Notes: generated by a model from the letters alone, not told the origin. A stretch of 64,000 nt of DNA from Oasisia sp. SBJ-2009 (GCA_964017155.1 OZ024861.1:34070693-34134692), one strand, 5' to 3'; counted from the first letter of the stretch, positions 37,837 to 51,701 are shown. Numbers and translations are program-made.

Positions 37837-38129
37837 TGGGAATGATTTAACGTTTAAATACCAATGGTTAATAATGTGCACTGTGTCAATGCCCAAATGA
37901 AACTTGCCATTGCAAACAAGATCTCAGTGTTTATCAGCAATTATATAATTCAGAACTTCTGACGTTATACTTTTAAATTGTTGTACCGTTTTGTGTCATT
38001 TCCCAAGCTTGTTGTGCTTCTTGTCAGCTGTAGTCATATACACATACATGAAAGTACAACTATTAGCCTTCCTGGAACTCAGTCATGATGAATGTTCAAT
38101 GCTGAAGAGGAACTGTAAATAAATCTTCG

Positions 38130-38720
38130 AGCTATTTTCGGTTGAAATGGCGGCCATATTGAATTTGTGTCACGTGACCATAGACATACATAATTGAAAA
38201 TAATTACATTAAATTCCTCATATGTTGGTATATTGCATGTATTTATTTAACGTATAATTAAGGCCGTACAAGTATATACCAGTACTATGTTCTTGCCCAT
38301 ATGCTAAAACGTAGGAATAGGCACAACATCGTGGCTCTTGCATATGTTTGGTTAAAATGGCGGCCATTTTGAATATTACTAGGTTTTCTTGGGCGGGCAT
38401 CAAATGAAATACTTCGTTTTAAGTCCTGATATGGTAAAATATAGGAATGGACAAAATATAATCATATTTATATAGCAAAAGGCAATCAAATTATGCTCGA
38501 TTTTGGCTATTATTGGTGAAAATGGCGGCCATTTTGAGTTTTGGTCACGTGAACATAGTCGGACATTATTATAAACGGTTCCATTGAATTCCTCGTACCT
38601 CAAAGCATGCGTGTGTATACACAAATTATGTTCCAAGCATGATGTAGTGTAAAGATGAACACATTTTGTAATTTACCAGGATCACGGCAGCCATCTTGGA
38701 TTTTCGTAGTTCCCACGAGT
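38130..38720. repeat. Diverged repeats around the palindrome ATGGCGGCCAT
   Basis: AAATGGCGGCCAT(A/T)TTGAA recurs at about 38145, 38356 and 38520, with a weaker copy near 38685 (CGGCAGCCATCTTGGATTTT). Two copies are followed by GTCACGTGA(C/A)CATAG and then (A/G)AATTCCTC. Units are about 165-210 bp apart. No coding function is seen. Confidence 0.7.
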
Positions 38721-38983
38721 TGCCCAAGGATGGCGCATTGCCATCCCACGGATTTGAGTTCAGGGACACATAATCGATATGATTCAGCAAAAAAGCCTTA
38801 GACGACCAACCATTTCCAGGTTCACAAAATGGCAACTCGACTACTATATACTTGCACCATTTAAAAACACATAATTATTTATTAACGTAATACTTTTGAC
38901 ACAGCCATGAAATACTTATTTTAGCCAAACACGTACACAAACATGTTACCACAATCAATAACTATCCATGATAGATATGGATT

Positions 38984-39235
38984 GTGGGATGTTATATATT
39001 ATATATAACTGCGCTGTGGGACTTTAGTAGGAGTCAAGGTCAAGGCCACTCCAAACGTCCCACAATGTAACATCCCACAGTGTAAATATATATTAAGTTA
39101 ATTAAAATATTTTTTTATAATTCAAAGTATATTTATAATTCTCGACTCAAACGAAGCAAATCTACTAAATATGAATCTTGTTAGACAATGGGAAAGACGA
39201 CGTCCCACAAACCACTGTATATGTGCAAGTCCCAC
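38984..39235. repeat. Right GTGGGA-motif cluster
   Basis: GTGGGA at 38984 and 39016; TCCCAC at 39058, 39073, 39203 and 39230. The outer two sit in GTCCCACAAACCAC. CGTCCCACAAACCA occurs in both the left and right clusters. This is the putative second end of the composite element. Confidence 0.65.
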
Positions 39236-39250
39236 AAACCACCTTAAGTG

Positions 39251-39316
<66 letters not shown>
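39251..39316. repeat. (TA)n microsatellite
   Basis: About 66 bp of pure TA directly outside the right GTGGGA cluster. Confidence 0.95.
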
Positions 39317-39318
<2 letters not shown>

Positions 39319-39529
39319 GTCTCGCACATAAAAACGTGCGATTACAAATAACGCACTTGAAAATCATGTGTAATGATTTATGTAAGACTTACAATACTAT
39401 ACTCATGACCACATAAATCAACGATAAATCAGAATATATGAATTATGGATTCACATACTCTTAAATTGAATGTAGGCGTAGAGGGGAAGTTGACAATAGA
39501 AACCTTTTTCTTTAAACGGTGTAGCTTAA

Positions 39530-42500
39530 AGGGGGACTGAAGCGGCCGAACAACCACAGCCCAAACATAAGAACATATAATTTACAGCACTAGTGACCAT
39601 AATTTGACAATCCCAGTGTCACGGTATATTTTTAATAAATTTTCAAAGTGAGCTACTTTCGACACAGGGCGCCGCCATTCCGCCTGGCCATATTGCTGGT
39701 TGTACTCGGGTTTGTTTACAATCACCGGAAGCACGTGTCGATAGGCGGCGCAGCATAGCTCTCGCAAAAACGGACGAAACGCACTCAAACCAAATATAAT
39801 TAAACACATTAATGCACTGTATGCCTAATAGATATACCATAATTGTTAGTAAGCATTATTTCACATACTTCCACAAAGGATTCCTGTAGAAAAAGCAGGT
39901 TTGAGATGATGAAGTTTGCGTGTCCGCCGGCGGCGAGTTCAGCGGAGTCGGCGGTGGTCACTTTCGAACGCCGATTGTAAGCCTAATTTCGAATGTGACG
40001 AGCACAACGAGGCGCTGAACCTCAAAACATAAGCTTCGACCAGAGCTACAGGTCCGTGTTTGATTGATTGGCTTGCATATAAGTACGCAGCGACGAAGTA
40101 AATTTCGTCGAACTCGACAGGAAAACCGGACATGATTTCCTTATTTGGAATGTGATTCGGCGCGTAGGAAGTGACAAGCCGGCGACTCGGCACTCACGAG
40201 TTCCGTCATGTATCGTTACGACTACAATTTAATCCCACAGTTGTATTTCACTGTCTGCATAATACACGAATGTGACCTAAGAAAAGTTTAAATGTAGTAA
40301 GAAATGTGAATGTAATAAAATAAATCTATGTGTAGATACAAGTATTTAATTTGAAATAAAAATGTTTAAAATCCACTGAATTTGTTTAGGTCAACAGATC
40401 GCCAGATCTAGCGGTGCGTTGGTTGCTAGAACCAGCTCGAGTTTCTAGGTACAAGTAAAAAAATGTTTTTGACATAGACAGTGGTGGAATAATTTTCTTC
40501 AAGATAGTGACATAAAAAGAAATGCCAGCTACGACCGTATCAGGCGTATGACGTGTTTGTTAGCGTCGTCATATGCTAATTACTTAAATTAGGGTGACTC
40601 GCTAATTAGTCAACAACTGTTGAACAGTCACGAATCACAGACACAGATATATAACAGGCATTATTTATAATGAATTAACAGAAACAGCAAAATACTAATT
40701 TATGTTATTATTTAAATTAGACTGTTAACTGCATTCAATAAAACACTAGTGTGTATAAACAATATTTTACCCCATAAATCAACTGATTAAAATCACTAAA
40801 GAATTTTTTTTTATTAATTGCTGATTTATAAAGGTAAGATCTTAAAGAGCGTAGTAACCAATCCTCAGGATTGCTGAAAGCGCTTTACACTTTATTTCCC
40901 TGACAGACCTGTTCAATCATATACCATCTCAACTTCTCTGGGAAGCATCCAGCAATATGCTACAATTAATTCGCAAAAGCTACTCATACACATATCCACC
41001 ACTGTCTATAGCCATGCAGGTACTCATTTATACAGCTGAGTGAACTGGAAAAATGTAGAGTGAAAAAAAATCCCCAAGCTTTTAACATCACAGCAAAGAA
41101 TTGCAGACATAGCTGTTGACTTATGAATACTGTCTGTTAATCACTAGTTTGCGTACAATTTAATCTTGGCCATTACACGAGGACACTGTTTTTGACATTA
41201 TGCAAGCTGAGGATGTACTGTTTATATGCATTATATCATCAAAGCAAGATACCAGAACGACAAGTAGGAAACGGTGAGCGGCAGCCATGCAGGTCAATAA
41301 AATATTATTATCATTATGATTATGGTATCATTGTATTTGTTTCTGGTAACATATGTACATGTGTGTATCGCACAACTTTCTATAAAATAATTAGTATAAC
41401 AACAATAAAACATGCTACAGAATCAATCACACTTAACATAGTGTCACTATTAAGTATGTTAATGTGTCTATCCAATGACACTACCCATCATAACCCAAGT
41501 CAGTTGGCAATATTACCTGGGAACACATTTAATATTTTAATTCATAAAATATCCGTAGAATATTTTATAATTTCATGTATGCACATTCTGTTATTGCTGT
41601 AGTGACTGTGGTCAAAATACACAAAACACATGGAACTTATTTCAATTTTTTTTAAGCAACTGTTTTGACATACATAATAAGTCACTACCCTCCAGGGGTA
41701 GTATCCGATATTTAAACACTGACAGATTAATACATTTCTAAATAATCTAAGACAACAGTTTTGTTTATCGCCCAAAACATTATGCACCCAAATGTGGATC
41801 TCACCTTTAAGAATCTGCAGTTTTGCTTTCCAAGTGATAAACAAGCACACATTTTTTAGGTGGGGATCTGAATAGTCTCCTGACAGCAGGTAGTAAGATC
41901 ACTGATCCCATGACTAAAATTAATAGTTACATGGGTGAAAAAACATTTGGAACCTTACATTAGCCCATAGCCTCCATTGTTACTGGAAAGGGTTGCAAAC
42001 ATCATGATCAAAGTACAACAGAGGACTGCTGTTACTAATTGCCATTAATAGCCTAGTGCAAATTAGGCAATAAGATCACAATCTTACCAGTGTCCTGTGT
42101 TTCCCAGCAAGAGTGAAAAGACTACCCATACCCAATACAAACATCACTGCCTGGACAAAGCCCCACTATCTCTCTAGTGCACTTGCATTTCTTACCAGTT
42201 CACAGTCATGTGCTAGAGCATGATGAAAAGACAAACCAGTGCAACAGAGGTCAGCTTTAAATTGAGTGTTTAAATAAAACTTCAAAATGTTTGGGGTTCA
42301 TGGCTGTTGTAGAATGATTATCGACTAACACGACTAGTATATTGAATCTGAAATGAATAGTATTATTGCGTATAACAAAATAAGACTAAAATAAGAATAT
42401 AAAGTACGAAAATTATATTTTGATAAGGCATGTATTTTGCTTTCAATAGTACCGCATACATCAGCATTGTTCAGTTAGTTGCAGTTTGTGCAGTTAGTGT

Positions 42501-45500
42501 TTGATAACTGTAAGGTGACCATAATCACTTCCCAAAATTATTTATTAGGAAAATGGCTAAGAAGTCTATTTAGAAAACCTTATACATTGCAATAAAAAAA
42601 ACTTACATATCTCGAAAAAGACTCGGTTGGATAAAACCCCACCCACAAATGAAACTTACGTATAAAACCCAATGTAAACAAATTTAGTCTTAAATTGACA
42701 TTTGTACTTTTTGAAAATACAAGTATGACTTTGACTATGGCCAAGTAGTTGTCTCTGATTGGACCAAGGAGGACACTGATTGCACGTAACTAACTTAAAC
42801 ATTTTATTTTCTTATATGTGCAAGTAGGCTTGTATAATTGGTTTACCATGTAATTTATGTGTTGCTTATGTAGGAGTGGGTTTGCTTGTTTGTAATGATG
42901 TCTGAATGACTCGGGATACACACATATTAAAATATGCTAGGAAGGTTAGTCATAATATAATGGAATCTACACAGAATGCACCATTGAAAAGGTAATGTTC
43001 TATTTATTGCATGAATGTTCCCTGATTGAAACACAACACCTTGCTCAGCCCACTGTCTACTAGTTTCATTGAGACAAGAGCTGACCAATTAACTTGGCTA
43101 GCAGCAGCAGACAAGCCAGAAAGCAGATACCTAATACATCAAACTGATCTGGGGGTCATTTCAAGGGACCTTCTCAAAAACCAAATCACCAGCATTACTT
43201 TGTGTTTTGAGGCCCATAGAATGATGTAATAAAATACAGATTTGTTGTGTATATCAGCACCACCACATGCAACAACCATGCAAAAGTAGATTTGTTTAAC
43301 AATTGTGGAAAAATAGTCTGGGGGACCATGGAGGACCATATGGGGCCTGCGAAATAATTCAATCAAATTTAGATTTCTCATGCATAGTTACAATATCCAC
43401 AGATCTATGCATCTACACAAAATTAGATCCTGAACACTTTCCGAAATGCTAATTATAAGTTGATTTAATCAGTTTTTATTTTTATGATGTATAGGTACTG
43501 CAATGAGAAAACAAAAGATGTCAAAACATTGTTATTTATATGTATATCACAGAAGATACATACCCTCATACATATGTATCATTCTTTCAGATGAAGGATT
43601 CACAAATACTGAACACAACTTTCAAAGGATCCAGTGCACCAGATGATATTGTCCCTCATGGCAGTACAGGTGTCACATTGCAACGCCATTAACTCGTAGT
43701 GTCAAACTCAAACAGAGCCAGTGATCATGTCGCCAATGCGATACTTTATCGATGCAGCAATTATTACAGATAATATTGTTGTTCCATTGAATATTCATCA
43801 TGACCATGGGTATGCGAAGTTGTCGTCGCAGTCCTGCATGCCTTCTTCGACTGACCATGGCAGTCATGTCAATGTGGATGACACCTTGGATGTCCCAGTC
43901 TCACTGTCGCCATCTTCAGATCATTCTGTCTGGAACAGACAGACGGAAAACACTGAAAAGAGTTATGCAGAATATGTGTTAGCGGATGACAGCAATATCA
44001 CTGATGATGACTGAAGCAGTTCTGCCACTAATGAGAAAAAATGTATTTCTCTTTTCTGCACCTGCAAAACACCCTGGTTGTTATAACATGCCTGCTGCCT
44101 GCATGGAAGCATCCCATTGAACATGTGCAGTGATGATATGCAGCTAACCGATACATTCTGACATTTGATTTATAGTAAACAATCATTATCTTATAATTAC
44201 ACCATGTATTAGTAATTGGCAAAACTGTGTAATTTATCAATATCACATCACAAAGTCAGCGCATTGGTTGATTTGTTTGTGAAATACTTTAATAAAATTA
44301 TCACAGTATTTTATAAACAAATGATTTGTATGTAAAATTGTTACAGCATTTTGCAAACACATGAATTTATGATTCATTGTCATGATGTGGTCTTGATAAC
44401 ATACACACACACGCACACACGCACATATACAATACATAGTACACAATACATTAAAACTCCACTTCAATATTCCCATGTGAATTGCACAATGTCCTTATTA
44501 CACATATATTTATATTTATTATTCAGACTATTATAAATTGCATGGCAGCATGCATATGTAAATAACATTATTTACATAAATTAAACAAATTGTATTAGCA
44601 TTTTAAATTAGAAATTAATTAATTATATTAAAAGGATGCACACATCATATAACATCTTGTCAGAAATAAAAAGTAAGTTTGTAATAGATTTACGTTGCGA
44701 ATTCGAAGATAGAATGACTTTATTATTTAAATTATACATATGTCATTGACATTGTGTGGCCATACAAGTATAATTGTTTTGTTTAGGTTTGAAGTGCTAA
44801 ATTACTTTTCGATACCTGTTGAACTACGTATTACTTACCTACTACCCCGAGGGTAGCTATTGGTCGAACGAACGAGTCTGCACGCAAATCGCACTTAGAC
44901 AACAGACCGATACTCCCAACATTGTCACTGACAGCTGTCGTGCCACTCGATCGTGGTCAGTCATGGTTCATGCAGGCATCTGTCAGCACGGTCTGGCTCG
45001 GTCGTCAGCTATCTCCAGACAACATACAACGATGTGCGTCGACATCGGGACGCAGTATCCACACAAACACCATGCAACATTCACATTGTTTTATAGCACG
45101 TTGATCCCAAAATCAAAGATGACCATAAACATGCCACATCACATGGCGATCTTCTCTCGCCATCTCACACCTCGGCTCGCACGCTGGGTGAAGCAAAAAT
45201 GGCTTTACGTGTGTCACTTGTGCAACAGATGCTTCTCTCACTTGTGCTACAAATTATTCCTCTGTCGGATCCATTTTCTATTGTGATTTATCCAAAACCA
45301 CTAACAACTAGCGCCTCTTGACTCTTCTAAGGCTAAGTCTAACGCAAAACACTTCCGATATCTGTGTAAACAAAATAAGAAATAGTCCCGATAGACCTTC
45401 CGGTCGTAAGCCCCGCCCCTTGAAGGCTGTCAACACAGAGAGCGTAAAAATGAAAATGTTTCATTGGTTCAAAATCGTCGGTATTTAATTTCACCTTTTT

Positions 45501-45833
45501 ATTTCGAATGCAAATAAATATTATTTGTGGATACATAGGACACCTATCGTGTACAATAAGGCACCATATTTTTGTTTTTGCGTAGAAATGTCTAATTATG
45601 AAGAAAACCGGAAAAAACCAAAATTTTACATGGGCTAGATAGGAGGTAATCAAACCACTCGGCTTGGAATAAAGATGGCGATACGCAGTGTTCTATGACG
45701 ACGATTTAGGCATTGAAAAATATTTTTTTTCCAGTTTGTCTGATAAGTGAATGTGCTTCTGCCACCATTAATGTATACTTATATAGTGTACATTTAGGTA
45801 TATGGAATGTTACAGCTGTGTTTCACTTCCCCT
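39530..45833. mobile_element. Possible TTAA-flanked element with AGGGG ends (weak)
   Basis: TTAA at 39526-39529 precedes AGGGGGACTGAAG. TTAA at 45834-45837 follows a right end whose reverse complement starts AAGGGGAAGTGAAAC. A TTAA duplication with purine-start ends would suit Kolobok, but TIR similarity is only about 15 bp with mismatches. Inside I find no recognisable transposase. A protein-like minus-strand ORF (39939-40193), an exon-like segment after TTCTTTCAG (43591 on) and a 97-codon acidic-ended ORF (43721-44014) are unassigned. The two ends could equally belong to unrelated insertions. Confidence 0.25.
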
Positions 45834-45960
45834 TTAATGGTGTTTCGACGGATTCACGTTATATTACATATTATTGATGAACACGTTATGGCCTTATTAA
45901 GTTAATTTGCAAGCCCTCTGTTACAACCCTTACAAAAAAATACCATTCAAATACCATTGA

Positions 45961-46190
45961 ATGGTACTAGGGGGTATAATGGCCAATGGTATTTGAATGG
46001 TATTTGAATGGTACTTCAATGGTATTTTGGTGGTCTGCGTATATAAACAGTTGAATGGTATTTGAATGGTATTTGAATGGTCCTAGGGGGTATAATGGCC
46101 AATGGTATTTGAATGGTACTTCAATGGTACTTTGGTGGTCTCTGTATATAAACAGTTGAATGGTATTTGAATGGTATTTGAATGGTACTA
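45961..46190. repeat. ~116-bp tandem pair inside the left decamer block
   Basis: CTAGGGGGTATAATGGCC begins at about 45967 and again at 46083. Each is followed by decamers and the phrase GTATATAAACAGTTGAATGG. Confidence 0.85.
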
Positions 46191-46445
46191 GGAATACTGT
46201 TCAGTGGTATCTGAATGGTACTTGACTGAATGGTATTCTGAATGGTCCAATGGTATTCTGAATGGTACTTATAAGAAACGTTTCAGCTTCTTCGTCAATG
46301 GTATTCTGAATGGTATACCATTCAGAATATCATTGACGAAGAAGCTGAAGAGCTTCTTATAAGTACCATTCAGAATATCATTGGACCATTCAGAATACCA
46401 TTCAGTCAAGTACCATTCAGATACCATTGCACATTATTCCTAGTA
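46186..46445. repeat. 260-bp inverted repeat (hairpin) of decamers
   Basis: Arms 46186-46315 and 46316-46445 are near-perfect reverse complements centred on TGGTATACCA. Both carry the non-decamer phrase GACGAAGAAGCTGAA or its complement. There is essentially no loop. Confidence 0.9.
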
Positions 46446-46709
46446 ACATTCAAAATACCATTGATAAATACCATTCAAAGGATAAACTAATCAATATATA
46501 CCTAGCTTTACAGAGATCATATGCACATATAGATCAAACTGAAAACATAGTCAAGATAAATTAACAATGTTTTAATACGTTAAGTCTGCTGCTATCGAAC
46601 GTACATAATTATATACATGCACATCAAATCTGAAATATCATAAAATATTATGTCCGTCGATCAATCTTCACATTTGTCTTGATTTGTGTTCACTTTGGAC
46701 AGCTTTGTC

Positions 46710-46783
46710 CTACGCGTCCAAGGTAACCTCAAAGCCTTTCTTCTGGTCTTCGCCCAGAAGTGGGTATACTTCTCGAACATATT
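46710..46783 (-). CDS. Candidate terminal exon, unassigned
   Basis: After the acceptor TTCCCAG on the minus strand, 24 codons read YVREVYPLLGEDQKKGFEVT and three more residues before TAG. The composition is protein-like and it starts cleanly at a splice site in phase 2. I recognise no family and find no upstream exon with certainty; the 61-codon ORF at 47881-48066 is a possibility. It may belong to the surrounding TIR element. Confidence 0.25.
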
Positions 46784-47376
46784 CTGGGAAAAAAGATTTA
46801 TCAATCACTAGCTCGAATGAAATGTTTCTGTTTTTTTAAACAATGTACAATTAATGCAGCTATGAAGTGGTTTTCCATGAAATTATATTATACATGTTAT
46901 GATAATTATATAATACAAATACAATAATGGAACTTGGTTTCATCTTTATTATGGCCACAATTCACTTCTAGCTAGATATTTTTCTTTATAAAATCTTTAT
47001 ACAATTGCAAAAGTACATTAATTATAAATTGATTGAGCCATAATAATAAAGCAAAGAAGTAAAAATAATAATAAAAGCACACTATGTTTTTCAATCTATG
47101 TTAACCAAAATATGTTATAGTGTGCTTGGAATATATTATAAAATATTAGCAGTTTTTGGATATATATAACAAATACATATATTTTGTTATTTGATTAATC
47201 AGGCATTGACAGTAATTTTAAAGAAAAAGTGTTACTAGCATACAGTCAAATTTAATTTAACTTATTTAGAAAAACACATTTAGAAGGTAAACAAGTATGC
47301 AATTTTTTCAAGATATACACACACGGTTTCGTTAATTCGTTTTCAAACAATCCCTAACAGATTAAACAGTTATGCC

Positions 47377-47690
47377 GTCGAGTCAATGTAAACAAGCCGA
47401 TGTCCACACCACAGGGCCAGGCGCATATCAAGACCGCAAAGGCGATGTCTTGCGATTTATGAATAAATTCCCTAAACTAAGGCCACATCATTAATAGTTA
47501 TTCTGTATCACGCAGATTTATTGTTTAAATTTTAAATGTATATAAGGTTGCTAATTGTTTCTATTTCAACTTCGCAATGCACACGCAAGACGTCGCCTTT
47601 GCGGCTCTGATGCATCTGGGATACGTTAACTGCTGTGAGTGAATGACATCGCCACGGCTTGTTTACGTCGACTTGATACGACTTACCTCA
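47377..47690. repeat. Imperfect inverted repeat in the middle of the TIR element
   Basis: GTAAACAAGCCG..GATGTC and GCAAAGGCGATGTCTTGCG (about 47390-47456) recur inverted at about 47586-47675 as CGCAAGACGTCGCCTTTGC and GACATCGCCACGGCTTGTT. The loop is about 125 bp. Confidence 0.75.
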
Positions 47691-49939
47691 ACACAATTTA
47701 ACAAATAATATCTTACTTCTTTGTACCGGAAATGATATAGAATGACATTCCGAATACATACACATTGAAAACAGGTGATAACACGTTTAGAAAAGGCCGT
47801 CATAATTTAGGCCAGTTAACTGGAAGATTACCGAGCTTTCCGTCAGTTGCCGAATCCAAGTCGACGTCGAAAGTGGTCACTTATTCAATATTGACAATCT
47901 GTGTCGTGTTGTCATCCTCAAAATTTACACAGGCATAACACTGTACCTCCATTCTGCATCGATGGCGATTTGAGATGTAGATTTCTAAGATGTTTAACGT
48001 CCAAATGATGTGATCGACGGAACATTGCGAACACAAGTTCATTTCATACAGATTCAAATATCCCACGATGAGGCCCGCAGAAATCAGCTGTCGTATTCTG
48101 ATTGGTTTATTATTTGTAGACTTAAATACGATTAAACATTCAATAAGATAGGGTAATCAGTTATAATAGAAAATAAAAAATTACAATAATGTATCCCAAT
48201 TGAAAATGAAGAATACATAAAATATATAACTATGTAACAACAATTGATTAATCAAGTGAGCTGCTGCGAACTCGAAGTCATGTGTGGTTCAATGGTATCG
48301 AATGGTATTCTTAAATACCATTGAGAGTACCATTGAAGCCTGATTATATCATTGAACGGTCCAATGGTATTGAATGGTACTTTTATATACCATTGAGCGT
48401 ACCGCTAAAAATGCTTTAACACTGGATGGTCCAATGGTACATACTGAGTGATATTCTCAAATACCATTGAGAATACTACTAAAGTCTGATTTATTATTGA
48501 ACAGTATGGTATTGATAGAATCATTGAAACAAGATTTTATTATTGAATAATCCAATATATATATATATGGTACTGAATGGTATTCTAAAATACCATTGAA
48601 AATACCACTGAAGTCACATTTATTGTTGCACAGTATGTTCAAAAACCATTGAGAGAACAACTGAAACAAGATTTTATCATTGAATGGTCTGATTTATTAT
48701 TGAAAGGAATGTTCCAATACCGTTGCGAGTACCATTGATGCCTTATTTTATCATTGAATGGTCCAATGGTACTGAATGGTATTACAAATTACCGCTGAGA
48801 ATACCATTGAGTCCTACTGAAATACCATTGAATGGTCCAACGGTACTGAATGGTATTCAATGGTATACTATTGGCTCTTTTTTGTCAGGGCCATTGGTAG
48901 CAATATTGTAATGGTATATTTTGTAACATGTCAAAATTAGTCTATGACACTTGAGAATACCACTGAGACATAGATATATTATTTTAAAAGTTATATTCAG
49001 ATACCATTGATTTATCTTGATTTATCATTGATCTGCACGGTCCAGTGGTACTGAATGGTATATTCAAATATTATTACTTGAGATTACCACTGAGACATCA
49101 ATATACATTTTACCTTTAAATATTAATTGTATGTACCACCGAAACAATATGTATCGTACATGATTACATTTCAAATACCACTGAAACAAGATGTTATCAT
49201 TGAATGGTCCAATGGTATTCCCAAATACCATTGAGAAAACCACTGAAAACCAAAACCACCAACTGTCTGATTTATTGTTGAAAAGTATGTTCAGATACCA
49301 TTGAGAGTACCATTGAAACATGTTTTACCATTGAGTAGTCCAATGGTATTGTACGGTATTCTAAAGTACCATTGAGAATACCACTGAAGTCTGATTTATT
49401 GTTGAAAAGTATGTTCAGATACCATTGGTAGTACCATTGAAACATGATTTATCATTGAGTAGTCCAATGGTATTGAACGGTATTCTAAAGTACCATTGAG
49501 AATACCACTGATGTCTGATTTATTGTTGAAAAGTATGTTCCGATACCATTGAGAGTACCATTGAAACAATCTTTATCATTGAGTAGTCCAATGGTATTCA
49601 ATGGTATTCTGAAATACCATTGAGAATACCACTGAGAATAATATATACCACTGGATTGTCCAATGGTCCTGAATGGTATTACGAATTACCATTCACAGTA
49701 CCATTGAGTCCAACAGAAATACCATTGAATAGCCCAAAGTACCATTGAGCCTACTAAAATACCATTGCCATTGAATGGTCCAATGGTACTGAATGGTATT
49801 ACAAATTACCATTGGGAATACCACTGAGTCTTGCTGAAATACCATTGAATGGTCCAATGGTACTGAATGGTATTCAATGGTATTCAATGGTATTCAATGG
49901 TATTCAATGGTATTTGAATGGTATATTTTTGTAAGGGAA

Positions 49940-50722
49940 CTTAAGAACTTACTTGTACTACAACTAGCGCCAGTCTCCCCTATACCATTATTATTCAAAT
50001 ATTATTACAGTATCGAGCAGGAATTTATTACATTATGCTGCCTTTTTGTTACATTAACGGGAACGTTTTATATTAAAAATCGATTTTTATCGGTTGTAAC
50101 AGGGGTCGCAAACATGCTTGATCGTTCGATGTTTCGGTAAGAATACAGACTGCCGAATCGAAACTTGCGTGAAAACACACATACGTAATGCTTCAACACT
50201 CAGCAAATCGGGTATTAAATCGCATGAGATTATTCAGTGTTAGGCCATAAAGTGTTTTAGATAATTTTCCATTACTTTTGAGTTGATTTAATTCCAAAAT
50301 TTACGCAGTTTGCCATCCATATGTTAGCTATTTGTCCGATAGATGGCAATACTATAGCTTTGAGGAAACCTATTTGGTCGCGAGATGGCGCTCGTGTAGA
50401 AACGGTAGGACGTCACGCATCGCCGAGCAAGTGTTACACTAGATTACGGCTCCGTTTGAGCACTGGTCTTTCCGCGTCATTTCACTGATTTATAGCTTCT
50501 ATGACGGGTGTAAATGTGGAGTATGGATTAGTAACATTCTTATTTTCCTGCACGTTCGAATGGCAATGCTGACGACAACTTTCAAGTTGAGTTAGTTGTA
50601 TTGACTAAGAGTAAGACGGCGGAGGCCGGAGTGGGGCAACTTGTCGCGCCCACCAACTACCGGGTTGAGGTGAAAGTCTAACAAGGACGAATCACACCCG
50701 CCTTGTTCGTCACGATCACAAA
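49940..50722. other. No gene recognised
   Basis: Moderately GC-rich toward 50700 and possibly the promoter region of the exon at 50723. No TATA box is evident. Confidence 0.35.
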
Positions 50723-50767
50723 ATGGCATATTCACGACAACTGGCGTTGTTGTTTTTCTTGTTGGAG
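50723..50767 (+). CDS. Possible signal-peptide first exon
   Basis: ATG opens MAYSRQLALLFFLLE: a short polar start, then eight consecutive hydrophobic residues typical of a signal peptide. It ends exactly at the donor GTAAGT (50768), phase 0. It is too short for certainty. The next plausible exon on this strand is the FN3 exon at 58838, which also starts in phase 0. A secreted or membrane protein is an inference. Confidence 0.35.
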
Positions 50768-50983
50768 GTAAGTGTAAGTTATTGCAATGTACCATGGCGA
50801 TCTTTGCCTCCGGAACTGTTGTGAAAACGGTTTATAATTTAATGTCGTCAGCTATTTGCAAGTATAAGTTATCAAAGCTGTAGCTGGTGTCTTATCATAG
50901 TCTTATAGATATGCATTAACAGCATTGCTACATCCGAATTAACAGCATTGTTACATCCGAATTGTTGTGGATGTGATGCACTT

Positions 50984-51690
<707 letters not shown>

Positions 51691-51701
51691 CTGCCTGTCT
51701 G

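Larger units (their letters stand above)
26150..39235 (+). mobile_element. Large composite DNA element bounded by GTGGGA clusters (hypothesis)
   Basis: The two GTGGGA clusters face each other, with TTGTGGGA-type phrases outermost on the left and TCCCACAA-type outermost on the right. Between them lie a possible first exon (26467-26499), later exons of a plus-strand gene (32965-37836) and a nested ISL2EU-type element. Without the nested element the unit would be about 8 kb. Repeated subterminal motifs in inverted arrangement are usual transposase binding sites. Exact termini and target duplications are not resolved, and TIR identity beyond the motif is weak. The superfamily is not assigned. Confidence 0.4.
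45927..49937. mobile_element. 4.0-kb TIR element packed with AATGGTATTC-like decamers
   Basis: The left end reads CCCTTACAAAAA, then one variable base, then ATACCATTCAAATACCATTG. The right end, reverse complemented, is the same apart from that base, so the TIRs match over about 35 bp. Flanking dinucleotides are AA on both sides (45925-45926 and 49938-49939). The outer parts (45927-46480 and 48285-49937) consist largely of the decamer AATGGTATTC/T and its complement. The middle 1.8 kb has no such decamers. No transposase is recognised, only one candidate exon at 46710-46783. Superfamily unknown. Confidence 0.7.

Noticed and set aside
39530..45833. Confident assignment of a Kolobok element
   Set aside because: Terminal similarity is too short and no transposase or THAP motif was found; kept only as a weak hypothesis.
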